Shown: positions 38,501 to 48,600, numbered from the stretch's first letter. The stretch: DNA of 64,000 bases from Plasmodium malariae (GCF_900090045.1 NC_041775.1:248001-312000); one strand, 5' to 3'. Made by a program: numbers and translations. Notes: generated by a model not told the origin, from the letters alone.

Positions 38501-38890
38501 CTTAGAATTTATAAATTCCCTACTGTAACTACATACATTTTTTTTTTTTAACAAAAAATAATAGGCATCTTCTTCATTTATTTTTTCTATATTTTTATTT
38601 TTAACATGTACTTTAAACTGTTTAGCAAAACTTGACTTATTCTTCTTCTCAGCATTTAAATTTAATTCCTTACTTTTATTTAATATATTATAATTAAAAA
38701 GAAAATTTTCATTACAACAATAACTATTCTCATCTAGGAATATGTCAATCAGTTCTATCGCTACATGGTTATCTTGTCTCCTACAATTTTTATCAATCGC
38801 ACTTAAATTTTCAAGGAGTAAATTTTCATTTTGTAAATATTTTATACCTTCGATAATCTTCGCATGCTTCTTTTGCTCTTTATCGTTCAT
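29516..38890 (-). CDS. Giant helical protein, unknown function (3124 aa)
   Basis: One uninterrupted frame starts at an ATG at 38890, on the same strand as the 4053-residue gene, with a 1.4 kb spacer. The composition alternates hydrophobic helical stretches (for example YVHINYLIDKIYVDFEV, ILILIVLSMNKYVEFEIIYN) with Asn/Ser/Asp/Glu-rich inserts, the pattern of large alpha-solenoid (HEAT/ARM-like) proteins. One insert near residues 770-810 is a run of (S/N)(D/N)ES tetrapeptides. I see no signal peptide, no convincing transmembrane span and no catalytic motif. A poly-Lys stretch close to the C-terminus (KQKKKKKTLLY, after MSDSSEDENSMEKLL) could act in nuclear targeting. I do not recognise a family. 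A scaffold role is the most likely class, by inference only. Confidence 0.85.
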   Translation of the reverse strand: MNDKEQKKHAKIIEGIKYLQNENLLLENLSAIDKNCRRQDNHVAIELIDIFLDENSYCCNENFLFNYNILNKSKELNLNAEKKNKSSFAKQFKVHVKNKNIEKINEEDAYYFLLKKKNVCSYSREFINSKKILFQYICNCVLKNYVHINYLIDKIYVDFEVKNNRNNRSSNNGINSARNNNTKRVICNDDLVNILIETIFKLFITSIDRQSDIDDERSENRVFQYAKDIQKSYLMHSKEQPQEGVGGKSGNQSINYINNINYTNYLSILKKLITIDKSFVKNIFYIFIEKIEKLTSTNIEKVCKHIFNIFKEIICHCEEFELSTVYNIFLNNEVIDKNEVLYNYAIILCLINLRNVYNTYNMMLCMNVILGKLCSTNKSNLRHSLFINDERCCRRGRKIEHVKYLECEKSESGIYDENDRTSCEEDVTLYDGDENDGDFQIIGIGENESEYNENKRSKQLNNGRCMQMYKEQIEERKIKHFIIFLLIYALKIYDISYVNGCLNELVKNFFYLLKKKRHLLNKKVHHIIKTIVFLLILIFYNLNIDNNKTVIYILKCLDILLRIYYKNVVLCEELGERSLNMNNSSREENNNKNVVSLDDNVNSPFDVDSKPFIDKAKRDGIRNSKMFKKNAVVKKKKNYDIDITHNSIGWEDEKRIDPCNILGINIFEFNVSPLLLFLIIPINLEYNLRKKDDLVLNNVNDKVMRLSTKLKNKWMLFFKNYYRHFLDFLRKKERMMQKGRGNANINVERGSEGCSEGSIKNNAENSKQNCSQNSDESNNESNDESNNESNDESSDESNDESNDKRINKRNDERSDGDSKNNDGDDVNGRCFSIMENIREEVRYLISEVHDFCEEDLFNILCLNNILFYLYDIFTHIDLIYLICFFQLCTKYNDYFCCVNIKKITYQLNALLNVHTKLCINTFENLKNENISKCTYIYINLLILSLFEYNLFFVFKFISYYCLINPSELLKLLPSLLFIYNMSYENHSIDINGDFKIRKCLNIPSDQRNVYYMFVIRSLILHVLSKIGCSDNNIPVIYNCIYILLSEGSSKMKKGEPSTDDSRRGSGYLIVCGNVKVNANVSANVHVKDGLIRSYNVDENNIIDTDFSYDGMFNTLYLLYFYDKLIDSNENIMSKYFKYVEKSTLHVQQGTDDDDQCNYAASSNRMNNNVNDDYNKDNINNTKTNYNEKLVNCLEEDINIFCDLKNVLILLKISRYYNVSNYINSIIKLINIYFRKYKNQVIYNNFYNKIQNSIIKISILILIVLSMNKYVEFEIIYNLLKKNFLKNKNYNEFNTYSTNIISSVIIFTRYYINNLVYKKDTLCNEQYDILYHSKIKYIFKDFSKLLSLNNEKILEEVINVLSSIYLIYYKNYQVEGQDTIAYYENRKKECNNTGLDNSTNRVYSVNNNLMFNLNMHEEKDLMNLYFDKHFVHKSFLKCKSENNIYKNLQKVILKDEISNLSLYHLKNMNSNNNNHLIRVLYKLFNANIKNDKNSNFNYYIKLLFSDKFQNIQEIILIFKNLHFFNVHYISLFFYIVDCFFQKLKNKIENKEEFILHHTHKTRGKDNSMDDESNGDENVLGGTTRINMVNTSKSNVVNVIKEKGKDKSMNSTYEIICNNIYEEIKSMIFEENINIHVFYPLLSILCKHNNDINEILDFFYKRVDIYMKDNDTKLNVSKNEMIIIFLCLNYVHMNVSQIPNFYNFLTNLLKEISDKYIKNILLFCLSSCCNYTDVSSSHITAILEVHKENLKCILNYDNGNTSSIRLEENIREDYNNKNKLNNDLSYIENTNSNDTHELNNDDNFYFFISLSNLCFYLYKHYNNSKYDHMVKDIYHIIINSLQKKISNVIVSVTNILMYLYIKKIISMYEITSTLKLLITRIGSNHVFNSKYVVYALCTIYRFVSFYYKENFGCITYEQSNSNDGSNIGSSNNTSNNTSNVISNNISGERYSTSNNCCKSVKGAVGFILNNLQKIIVKYFDELEDKYISLISYCSLIGLKIVGEYISSDYFNNYECCNMVILFINRFIKKDFEIKKCINTTNRILANTSESEDEIENGGVFGDKNAQYNEDRKGEQPEQEQIEKLKPKGILTSDENLFAYNNNNYKLNTDIIVNDHDTNLVLLYMFCYKYYEELNDSLIKIENLDKKHMLYNVFSHLLSIENYLKTFLKTCKLLDIDTFSLNRDKEYEDIKLNMSFDNKENTMSYLNFFSDELYDYLNNFLKIMKLINYIKFDVQIKNNIQNLYSYICKFIKIHYIILDVLILKIMENINDNIKSYYKIYKECIKRVQLLYECRISIFNYFTIFSAFSNSYSHIFCIISNYFNTFSTYEKYMFIKNIINIKKIKKEEIKFIFLNILKNAKLFHQDASLWIYAISVLKILLKRIYKIVRNGEGDKEDGKNYYDLLSYIKYSFITVLNETVLTVYRENYYNHSTLYGCGEIVKREEVLPERILQEKMLSEKSGRECNKVKKEEKYNAKDRRMLNNSSKNKGEINREDTVPIRGAQTKDNINLYKRTYVDIPLNVMLCISDFLFCLCKIIIKEKLHEEINIDEMIKDFPILIQGYVILKLKEPFKKLNIIKSKMLFHVFKYNFTFKENIQDFYCAEEKYCSNNNKSVLTLKFNYNKLTEYFQNIFLIKECIYLSYIYSHFNEKQKILENLLSMCNVSQLNKDYLYIIISSFVLFSMKSSNSSFFINNVLYNFYVTNDLIDNIGKFLASVEMNISFSIKREEKQSSRIKKANCNLNHEGVRSRIFEYNGNNNINNESKKLEEHSDNGITTTKGMVEKQCVREEDESAKIFFIIEEEFVRTKMRNSFRSKKNKLLKESNLVDEIILKKEFFFLKKLGIYYLIKNNERSTELSKKYNKLLSHFRKSEKQDFFIKHYDIHALNYKDISRYLYNQDIIDDSYYNNNFFNKNIEDNSFVSFDYEIFSKYLTVPLFMKDVFTFFELNLNKNIVTHSFGELFHKNKKSDKKQKEHGKNLYDYDTPMSDSSEDENSMEKLLFDQKQKKKKKTLLYDNTLLNYLKSRSHCLNNYELYIANISFLSEDIKNILFDKNAFNKNCVHKNSYRNDFVNHFHLLRMFFKNLILFFMIFPKSIILNNSEYFFPDNKNHFLFKVINFLSEDFVNKYS
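36481..36570 (-). repeat. Tandem 12-nt coding repeats (NDES tetrapeptides)
   Basis: About seven units of four residues, alternating NDES, NNES and SDES, lie in a hydrophilic insert of the 3124-residue protein. The unit is a multiple of three, so length change keeps the frame. Confidence 0.85.
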
Positions 38891-39385
38891 ATTATTTATT
38901 CTTTTATTTGCTCTACACCGCGCTTTGTGCTATGGTGCTCTCTTGAGTTGATACTGTATAATATACCACTGTATAATGTTGTGTAATACTGCTTCAAGTA
39001 ATGTGTATAGAGTTGTTATATATAACTTCAACTCATTTACTAAAAAATTATAAAAACTGAAGAAAAACCTACTCCTCTCTGACGGTAAGAATTTCTTTTT
39101 TCCCTCACTCTTAAATAGCATGAGGGGAAATAACCAACAGACTATTCAATAGGGTATGTACATGTATATATGTATATACCAGAATGAATACGTATATATG
39201 AATAAATTGGGGTATATCGCAGTATTGTTTTAACTCTTCAATTTTTAAAGTGTAAAGCGCTTATTTTATAATTAAACAATTGCATATTTTGTACGTCTAT
39301 GTGCGGGCAGTTGTATCTATACCATTATATGTTTTTTTTTTTTTTTTCATTTCTGCCTATTGGATTTTTCTTTATTTTATCTTAT

Positions 39386-39389
<4 letters not shown>

Positions 39390-39417
<28 letters not shown>

Positions 39418-39418
39418 G

Positions 39419-39470
<52 letters not shown>
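39390..39470. repeat. Very long poly(T) tract
   Basis: Two T runs of about 27 and 50 bases are separated only by GC. Another 15-T run lies just upstream (39332-39347). The tract is in the divergent spacer between the 3124-residue gene (-) and the 3655-residue gene (+). The exact length in an assembly is unreliable. Confidence 0.9.
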
Positions 39471-39472
<2 letters not shown>

Positions 39473-39827
39473 CTTATTTTACTTTAAATTTCATTTTTTT
39501 TTTGTGCTGTAACACATAATTTTTTAAGCAAATAATAAACATTTTGCTAGTGCTATTTTTTTCTTTTTTGCATGAAAAAGTATTTAGTTCTTATGCACTA
39601 CGCAGCCTATTTCATAATATTCCAGTTTTTTGCGCATAAACAAATTAGAGTGGTCTTCTTATATTTAATTTGTTTCCTTTTATTATATTTTCATTTTATT
39701 TCATTTTTTTTTTTTTTTTTGTTATTTTGAAAACTCACTTTTACCATTGCATATAAGCTGTTTATATATGTACGGAAACTTCTTTCTGAATACTAGCTTA
39801 AAGTGATACTAATTCCTGTTGGTGGAT

Positions 39828-39887
39828 ATGAAGGGTTTTCTAGATATGGCGTTGTAGGCCCATAAATATATATAAATATATATATAA

Positions 39888-39918
<31 letters not shown>

Positions 39919-40415
39919 TAAATGTACATATGTAAACCTTATTTTATTTTTTTTTGACTTGTTTAAAGATCTGAAAATTAGCAACATGTTATCTTTTCTA
40001 TATGATTGTTAAAAAAGACCACTTATATATTTAGTTTAACGCACTTACATTATTTTTTCCAATTTTATGTGTTAATAACTATTGAATTTTTATTTGTTGT
40101 GTACAGTTTATTCAATAATATCTTCAGTTATTATGTTAAATCAGTTAATAAGTTTTCAGAAATTGGTATAAGGAGATTTACAAATTCGTGGTAAAAAGAT
40201 GTCTTAACATATTTTGTGTTACTAATTTTGTCATTTTTTCTGTATATTGTTATCGTGCTATATTTTTCTGCAACACGAGATATATATACAAATATATATA
40301 GTGAGCCGCAAAAAAAATTTGTCGTGTACGCTGAACACACGAACATTTTGAAAAAAGTATATCTGATAATTACCTCTCACATTTCTTTTACGTTACAAAG
40401 ATAGATATAATATAA
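39828..40415 (+). CDS. Candidate four-exon gene, small basic protein (59 aa)
   Basis: This is a prediction from splice signals. The exons are 39828-39853, 40107-40190, 40302-40356 and 40401-40415. Phases fit at each junction and the sum is 180 nt, ending in TAA. Exon 1 reads MKGFLDMA before GTAGGC. Exon 2 follows the good acceptor TTATTTGTTGTGTACAG and encodes SYYVKSVNKFSEIGIRRFTN. Exon 3 encodes EPQKKFVVYAEHTNILKK before GTATAT, and the end is IDII. The product is small, basic and partly amphipathic, which would suit a mitochondrial or ribosome-associated subunit, but I recognise no family. A minus-strand ATG frame (40346-40131) overlaps it and cannot be excluded. Exon 1 is short and its start uncertain. 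Confidence 0.35.
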
Positions 40416-40878
40416 AATTTGTTGAGTATCTGTAAGATATGTATACATGTTATAAGAGTTTGTAATTAAGCATAATATTATATGTTTTAAGGAGAATCTA
40501 AGATCCATTTACATTTATGTAACATTCAAACGTTACACAATTTTGTGTTACATTATAAATTACTATTCATAATGAACTTCATTTTTTTAATAAGATATAA
40601 TTTTATTTCTTAAAAAAAAAAAAAAAATGTGGAAACGAATTTTTTATAAATTAAATTTGTATTATGTTATTTAAAAGAATGTTATATTTAAAAATTCAAA
40701 AGAAAATGGACGTTTACGAAAGATAACTAATATAATTTTTATTTTTCAATGCTATAATTTATATATTTCCAAAAATGATAGAATTAAAAAATTCAGGTGT
40801 TTATTTTTTATATGTACTTATGCATACTTTCTCAATATGAATTTTTATTGTGCAATGATATTTTTAAAAGTTAAAGGT

Positions 40879-41186
40879 TTATTTTTCAAAATTTTGAAAC
40901 ACTTGAAGTACTAGAACTTTTCTTAAGAGAAATACTGTTCTGCTTAGGCACAAAAAGAACACAAATGTGTAAATTAAAAAAAAAAAAACAAACATACATG
41001 CATACATGCATACATACATACATACATACAATATACGTATATGCATATATACTTTTTTCCAAATAAATAAATAATGGAATGAAAGTAAAAAGAATTTACA
41101 CCATTTTTGTGTAAGTAAAATTGACATTGTACATATATATGTGTATGCAAAACTTTTAGAAATACACTTTTTTGTTTCGCGCACAT
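40879..41186 (-). CDS. Candidate two-exon small gene (64 aa)
   Basis: This is a prediction. The exons are 41186-41053 and 40939-40879 on the minus strand. They join in phase (195 nt with stop) at donor GTATAT and acceptor TTTTTGTGCCTAAGCAG. The reading starts MCAKQKSVFLKVLHTH, contains NSFYFHSIIYLFGKK across the junction and ends VLQVFQNFEK. With the same splice sites a second frame is also open: ATG at 41127 (MSILLTQKWCKFFLL) ending at TGA 40886. The frame choice is therefore unsure. No family is recognised. Confidence 0.3.
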
Positions 41187-42023
41187 AATAGTAGAAAAAA
41201 TGTCAGGTCAATGTTTGTTTATTCTTTTAGTAAATAGAATAATTTTCTTTATTTTACATATTGTGTTTCCTTAATATTGTTCTTTTTATTTTTCTTTTCT
41301 TTTCTTTCCTTTTTTTTTTTTTTTTTTAATTGTAAAAATGTTTAATCTTAACGTGTAAAAATAAAAAAAAAAAAAAAAAAATTCTTTCTTTTGCATATTA
41401 TTATATAAACATATGCACAAATAGGCAAATGAAGAAAGCACCGAGCATTCATATAAATTGTATTATTTTTTTATTAGGTCATTACGGAATTTATAATTGC
41501 AAAAAATATTTTATTAATTTTTGTTTTCACAAAATATATACGAATGATATATAATTCTTCTGTGTTTAGATTTTTGTGTTGTTTTTTTTTTTTTTTTTTC
41601 TTGTTATTTTATTGTACACATTCTTTTTCATAATTTTTTAAAAACTTGGAAATAAGGCAAAAATAAGTTCACAAAACATATGACAACAAAAATTGAACTT
41701 TTTATTTAATTTTTTTTATAACATTTGTATAAATATTTCCATACTTTTTATTTTATTTTTTTTTTTTCGATTAATTTTTTGGCAGTATCATTATGTTTTT
41801 TCAAAAAAAATGATAGCAACCATTGTCTTTTTGTTAATTTTTTTTTTTTTTTTTTGCAAATTAAAAGGGAATGAAAGTTGTCTAATTTTTAAAGATAGCA
41901 TAGGAGTTGTGAAACATGTTTAAGTATTGTTTATTGTGCATATGTACACGTATTTATATATACGCATGTGTATATACGTATATGTATGTACTTATGTATA
42001 CATGTTTGCTTATTTCTGTCTCC
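41187..42023. other. A/T-rich spacer
   Basis: The stretch has poly(T) tracts at about 41310-41328, 41582-41600 and 41836-41855. A plus ATG at 41810 opens 37 codons that look like a signal peptide only because of a T-run (Phe codons), ending at 41923. No other gene is seen. Confidence 0.4.
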
Positions 42024-42540
42024 TTATTTTTTTGTATTCTTCAGTTGCTGGCTTCTCTTCTGAAATAAAGCTGGCCTGTTAGTGTGAATTAGCTGAGACA
42101 TATCAAAAAGAAAGAAGAAAGCAAGCTTATCTTCTTAATGTAAAATTGTTGTGTGAACATAGCCATCACATAGAAACATACATATATATGAGTTCATACG
42201 TATCTATAGCATATGCATGCGTATATATATATATATATTCTTATTTATTTGCACTCCAACTTGTGAAGAAATTGTTTTATGTAAGAGGAACAGCTGTAAG
42301 TGAGCTTTTCACATGCATATGTTCATTATTTTGTATAAATGTTTTTATCAATATAAAACATTTTTACATCGCTACTTTTTGTTTATGAATTTATTACATG
42401 TTCACATTGCTGATTTGCACTTGTGTATTTTATGAGAATTTCACGACACAGGTACGTGTTATTACGGACTGTAAGCGTATATTTAGTGCTGTGTATATAA
42501 TTTTTTGAAGTAGATACGGTGTGCTCTTTTTCTGTCTCAT
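42024..42540 (-). CDS. Candidate three-exon gene, small basic protein (58 aa)
   Basis: This is a prediction. The exons are 42540-42466, 42293-42261 and 42092-42024 on the minus strand. All phases are zero and the sum is 177 nt, ending in TAA. Exon 1 reads MRQKKSTPYLLQKIIYTALN, exon 2 LFLLHKTISSQ, and exon 3 LIHTNRPALFQKRSQQLKN. The acceptor of exon 3 (CTTTCTTCTTTCTTTTTGATATGTCTCAG) is the best splice signal in this spacer, and exon 3 is clearly less A/T-rich than its surroundings. The exon 2 donor is GTTGGA or, two codons on, GTGCAA; both are weak. The basic, Gln/Leu-rich product resembles small organellar ribosomal proteins in composition only. Its start would lie about 100 bp from the ATG of the divergent 3655-residue gene. 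Plus-strand pieces are also open but contain a TAG at 42080. Confidence 0.4.
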
Positions 42541-42642
42541 AATAATATATATATATTTATATATATATGTACATATGTATGCATATTTTTAACGGAACAA
42601 AGGGAAACAAAACCTAACGGTTACAAACACACCCATAGAAAT

Positions 42643-45600
42643 ATGAAGGACGCACGTGATTCGATTAGAACAAATTCAAGGACTTTAGAAAATGCTAGAG
42701 ATAGCTTTAACACAAATGTCACTGAAAAAATGGCTGAAGAGCGACAGATGGATAATAATTGCATGGACATATACAAAGAACAAGTAAATGAAGAAAGAAA
42801 AGAAAATAAAGAGAATGAGCAAAATGTAGATGTATACGATAAAAATGACGAAAGGATAAATACAACCAATGAAAGAAGGTTAAATTATAACAATTCATTT
42901 ATGCATGATAATAAAGAGATTTATGGAGTAAACGAAATAAATAATGACAGATATTCAGGGAACAAGAAGAAATTACAAATAGTAGAAAATCAAAAGGAAA
43001 ATTTTAATTGTAGTGGCCCTTATAATCATTTTTATGAACATAATGCAAAGGAAGAAACAAAGGGGGAAAGAAAAATGAGAAAAAAATATAAATGCAATAC
43101 TTACATGTCTACAGAAAAATATCAGGAATATTTAGAAAAAATAAATCAACAGATAAATGATATATTGAATAGAGTATATAAAGCATATAAAGGATCAAAT
43201 AAAAAGCAGTACTTTTCAAGAATATTCCAAATGAGAGATATAAATTGTATATTTAGTTTTATGTTTTTGTCGTTGTTAATAATTTTTGCTATAATGAGCG
43301 AATACATGGGGCTTCTGCTATCACTATTACTTTTTATAATATCTATACAGCTAAAATATAGTAGAACTAATATGGCTTTGTTGAATTCTATTACTGGAAT
43401 ATTATTCATATCAATCGCTACCGTTTTTTCCTATTCAAATATTAATAAGGAGAGTGTCATTGAAACGACGACAAAACAAAATGCTATAAATAATATAAAC
43501 ACGAATAAGAATTTATTAGTATTGGAAACAGTTCTTTGTCTCATCTATGCTTCTATTCTTTTTGTATATATGTTTTCAGTACGATATATAAAGAAATATA
43601 AGAGGAAAAACATGTGGATTTATTATAATGTAGTTACATATTTTAATTACCTTGATATGTGCACCCTCTTTTCTTTTGGTACATTGGCATTCTTTTTTAT
43701 CTTTATTTGTTTTGGAGATATTTTATTTATTGTATGTTCTCTCATCTTATTTTTGAGCAGTGTCCTTACATATACCCTCCGTACATATAGTATGGTTACA
43801 ATGTTAATTCTTCAAATGATTATAATTATTACAAATGCGATTATAGCCTGTGTTTCATTACCAAGCAATACAACAGAACTAGTGAAATTACAAACTACAT
43901 CTTTTGATGAATTACAAGTTTTGCATAATAAAGTTTATTTATTCTATATGATATTCGTGATATTCTTTTTGGTTCTTCATTTGTTATATATATTTTATAT
44001 TTTTTTTTCATATAAAAAATTTTTGTTTAAATGCTTTTCTCAAAGAAGAGCACATTATTCAAATATATTTCCCTACATTGAGAACAATGCGGATGATAAA
44101 AATAAGGATGTTTATTTTAAATATGACAAGTATGTCTTAAGCCTAGATGATAATAATAAAATATTAAATGTTGAGAAGAAAAGGAGCAAAGAAATAAATA
44201 TAGATATAGACAAGTACATATATAATGAATACCATTTATTTAAGCATCTATTACTTAACACAGCTCTCGATTTTAAGAATTCGTCAAATGTTCACAAGAG
44301 GAAGGAATTATTAAATGGAGGAAAAAACGACATGAAACTTGTATATTTAAATGGAAGTAGAAAAAAAAATAATTTTAAACCTGTACAACGAGGTGGAAGC
44401 ATGCCAAAGGAGGGTAACAAGGGCTCAAAAGATTTTGTATTAAACATAAGTGACACATCATCTGACTGCTTTAGCAGTGGCGAGTATAATAATGATATTA
44501 ACTATAATAATAATAATAATAGTATTAAATATAATAATAATAATAATAGTATTAAATATAATAATAATAATAATAGTATTAAATATAATAATTATAATAA
44601 TAATATTAACTATAATAATAACAATAATAGTAATTTAGCGCGATATAAGGCACATCAAAATAGAAGCACTACAAACGATGCAAATACAGGCACTAGTTTT
44701 TTGCTTAAAAACGTGTCCAATATTCAGAGTGAAAGAAGCAATAAAAGTAAATCCAAGATGTACCCATTAAACAGTAAAAAATTTTACCTCAGTAATTGCG
44801 AACATGCAAATTATTCCACCACCTCCTTATTTTATAGTAAATATGCATTCATAATCGAGATGTTATTAGATAGCTATGACGAGTTATTGTTTTATTTAAA
44901 TAAGAAGAAATTTATCACCAAGTTAACCGAAACAACATTGTTAGAAGCTTCAACAGAAGACAGTGAGGAAATTATTCCTCATGATAAATATGGACAAAGG
45001 GATGATATGAAAGAACTCATTGTAGTCAGTGCTAATTCAACTTTAGATAAGGAAAAAAGTACTCCTCTATCCTCATCACAAGGAGTTGTACGAAATAAGG
45101 ATGATCTTTATTCTTTACGCTATATGGGACCAGATACTTACGGATTAAAAGATATCACTGTTACATCATATGAAGAAAGCATTTTCAACTATTTAAAAAC
45201 AAATTCTAAGTTTAAAATGAACAGTGCATGTGTAACAAATGAATGTTTAAGTCCTAAGAGCAAAAGAAATTACTCTCTAAATTCGTACACGCATAAAAGC
45301 GATATCATAAGTAACACATTAATTGATCTAAATATTCCCAGCATATTTGAGGACACCAATGATATCTGCTCGTTGTACTGGTTAAACTCAAACACAATTA
45401 CAAAACCTAGTAAATGTAACTCGCTATTTAGCAATTACACAAGTGATTATTTTAATATACCTATATATTCTACTACAACTAAAATATCCTCTGATGAAAG
45501 TACAAAAAAAGAAGAAAATTATTTTTGGTATTACTACCCTGGTATTATTGGACGGGTATACAAAGAATGGCTTAAATGCAAAAATTTAGATTATAAGAAA

Positions 45601-48600
45601 TTTAACAATGATTTCTATTATCTATTTGCAAACTCAAATAAATTAAATGAATTTTTTAAAAGCAATCATACTAACATAGAAAAACAGGAAGAAATCAAAT
45701 TATTTGATATCAGTCAAGTTTTAAGTAGTAATACGAACATATTAAATAAAATGAAAACTTCTTATTCTACATTGAAGTGTTCAAATTTTTTAAGCGATGA
45801 TATATTAAATAGTAATTCTTTAAATGAAATTATTAGTAATTTCTTAACAGATGTCAACATAAACTTAGATAGCTCCTTTTCTTTAAACTCGAAAATATTA
45901 CAGTCATTTTTTGAAGATAATAATATAAAACATTTCTTATCATCACTATATAGTAAACATAGTTTAGAGTTTATTGATGAAGAAATGAGTACATCACCAT
46001 CTAAAATAATGCAAAGTCTAATTCACGAGTTAGATCAAATCATAGCAGAAAATAAGGCTCAACAGGATACTAAAATGATGGATGACAAAAAAAAAGATTA
46101 TGCAAATATTCCACTTAATGAATATTCAGACATAAATTTGCAAAATGATCATAAGTATAAGAAAAAGGAAAATTTGCTCAACAAATGGGACTTTGAAAGT
46201 GGCTTGGCAAAATATGGTAAGAGTTATAATGGTGGAGCAGAGTACGACATATTGAAGGAAAAGAGTAACCATCTTAATTTAAATAGCTTATTGAGTTATG
46301 CAGAATCTTTAATGATACAGTACAACGGAAGTGACGGTATTAAGGAAGGTCTTATAGAGAACGTTTCCAACGATATAACAAACAATTTTGAAGAAGATTC
46401 TCTATGCATAAACAGCTTTGAAGAAATTTTAAGTAACTTTATAAAAAAAATTTTATGTAAGAGTGATAGCACCAATTTTAAAGAAGATGAAGAGAGTTTT
46501 AGGGAAAAAATGGGCTCGTTGAAAAGTATAGAGGAAATATATTCAAATATTAAAAAAACAATATACAGTGAAAAACAGTTAAATCTTTTGAGTATAAAGC
46601 CAGATAAAACTTTATCTTATAGTAACAAAATTTTATTACCAAGCAATAAGAATCGTATAGACAGTGAAAGAAATGATGAGTGTTCAACTAAACAACATAT
46701 TATGAACATAAAGAAGAAGAAAACATATTTAAAAAAATGCGACCCAAATAATACGGTAGAGAATGTGAATAACACAAAGAAAGATGAATTAATAGTAAAA
46801 CATAGGGATGCAAATAACGAAAACGAACACGAACATAATAATAATAATAGCAATATTATTATTATTAATAATAATAATAATAATAATAATAGTGAAATTA
46901 ATAGTAAAATTAATAGTAATAGTAAAAGTAATAGTAAAAGTAATAGTAATAGTAATAATAATAATAATAGTAGTAGTATTAGTAGCAGCAAATTAAGTGA
47001 AATGTGTAACTGCATAATGAAAAAACAACTCATGGATGAAGTTAACATATTAAAAAGTAAATCTAGAGAGAGCACTGAATGTTTAAGAAAAAAATATAAT
47101 GAAGTCATCAATGAAGTCATCAATGAAGACATCAATGAAGACATCAATGAAGATTTCAATGAATTTTCCTACAATTCACTCAAAGAATACATCAACAATG
47201 ATCTAAAAGATGAAAAAAACAAAATTAATAACAAATTGTTTTTAACTTGGCCTGATTACACTTTTTCAAAAAAATTAAATGAAAATAGGGTAATGTATCT
47301 GAAGCCGAGTTACAATATAGCACATATCAAAACAATGAAGGATGAAAAAAATGAACGAAATAACCAAGCTAAGTTTTCATATAGTGAAACGGATAATGAT
47401 TTGGACAAAATAGAAACGTTAAATAAGTTCAAAAATTTAAATAAGTACTCGAATAGTCTTGTTAGTCATTACATTGCGGAAAACAGTTTTCTATCCAATT
47501 CGAACAAGGAATTTGTGCTGTTCAATGAGAAAAAGACACTCATTCAAGAGTTAGAGGAGGAGGATGACAATGAGAAGATGAAATTTTCTCACATAAAGAA
47601 AATCCAAGATGGATTTAAAGAAGACAAACTGATAATAGACCGTCATTTAAATAGGAAATCCCTATATTGTAACAACAATAAAGACAAGTCAACGCCTAAT
47701 AAAAAGATGGAGGTGTACATAGGGAATCATAATAGGAAAGAAAACAAAACATACAATGTTGGAGTGAAGGGGGAACTATTTACAACAGGAAAAAATAAAG
47801 CAAGCCAAAATAAAAAAAGACGAGATACAACAAGCAAAAGTAGGACATGTCAATATAAAACAGATTATTATACAAGCCACTATCCTTTGTGCGATTCAAG
47901 GGAATATGTTCACTCATCCATACTACCAAATGAGGGGAAAATATTTAAAAATAAAGAGGAAGAACCTAGACAAAAAAGAGAGATCAAATTAGATATAAAT
48001 TACAGTATTAAAAAAAAGTTTCTATCTAATAGTATCCTCGAAAGTTCGAATGGAATGGGGGAAAACATGCAATTTATTTCTAATGAACAACTTAAAAATA
48101 AAGATATGGAAGCAAAAGCAAAAGTAGAAGTAGAAGATAGGGGGGAAGTCGAACAACAAAAGGGTAACAAAACAAAAGTTCAACAAAATAACAAGGAAAG
48201 TAATAAGTGGACTTATGAAAGGACAAGTTCAAATGTTAGTAGTGTAAGGAACATTTCAAAAGGGAGAACGGCTGTTGAAAAATACTGCATACATAGCAAC
48301 GACATAACTTGTAATTTCAGTCCTAATTCGTCCCCAAAAAATTTTGCTGAAGATATTAAAATTAATAAAAATGAAAATGATGATTATGAAAAGGAGCTTG
48401 GTTATAATTCTGAGCATATCAAACTAATTGAAGAAAAAAATAATTTTTCTCCAAAATATTCAAATAATTATCTAACGAGTAGTAATTTAAATTTAGACAC
48501 TTATGATCTGGTAAGAGATTTAAAAAAATATTTATCTTCATCACCTAACGAAGCCGATTTCGACAGTAGTAAACTTAATGATACGTTCCTAAAAGAATTA

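Noticed and set aside
39280..39519. Plus-strand ORFs rich in Phe
   Set aside because: They are translations of the poly(T) tracts.
41781..41795. GGCAGTATCATTATG resembles the 5' region of U4 snRNA (GGCAGTATCG...)
   Set aside because: Only about ten bases match, the following sequence is a poly(A)/poly(T) hairpin, and no U4 stem, kinked region or Sm site follows.
41810..41923. Plus-strand ORF that looks like a signal peptide
   Set aside because: The hydrophobic core is a poly(T) tract read as Phe, the ORF is 37 codons, and no partner exon fits without a stop.
42045..42508. Plus-strand exon chain reading GFSSEIKLAC, CELAETYQKERRK, KLFYVRGTA and VRVITDCKRIF
   Set aside because: It contains an in-frame TAG at 42080 and no good first exon. 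The minus strand gives an ATG-led chain without stops and with a better acceptor.
46617..47159. Antisense ORF of 180 codons rich in Leu
   Set aside because: It is the complement of the AAT/AGT low-complexity region within the large membrane protein gene.
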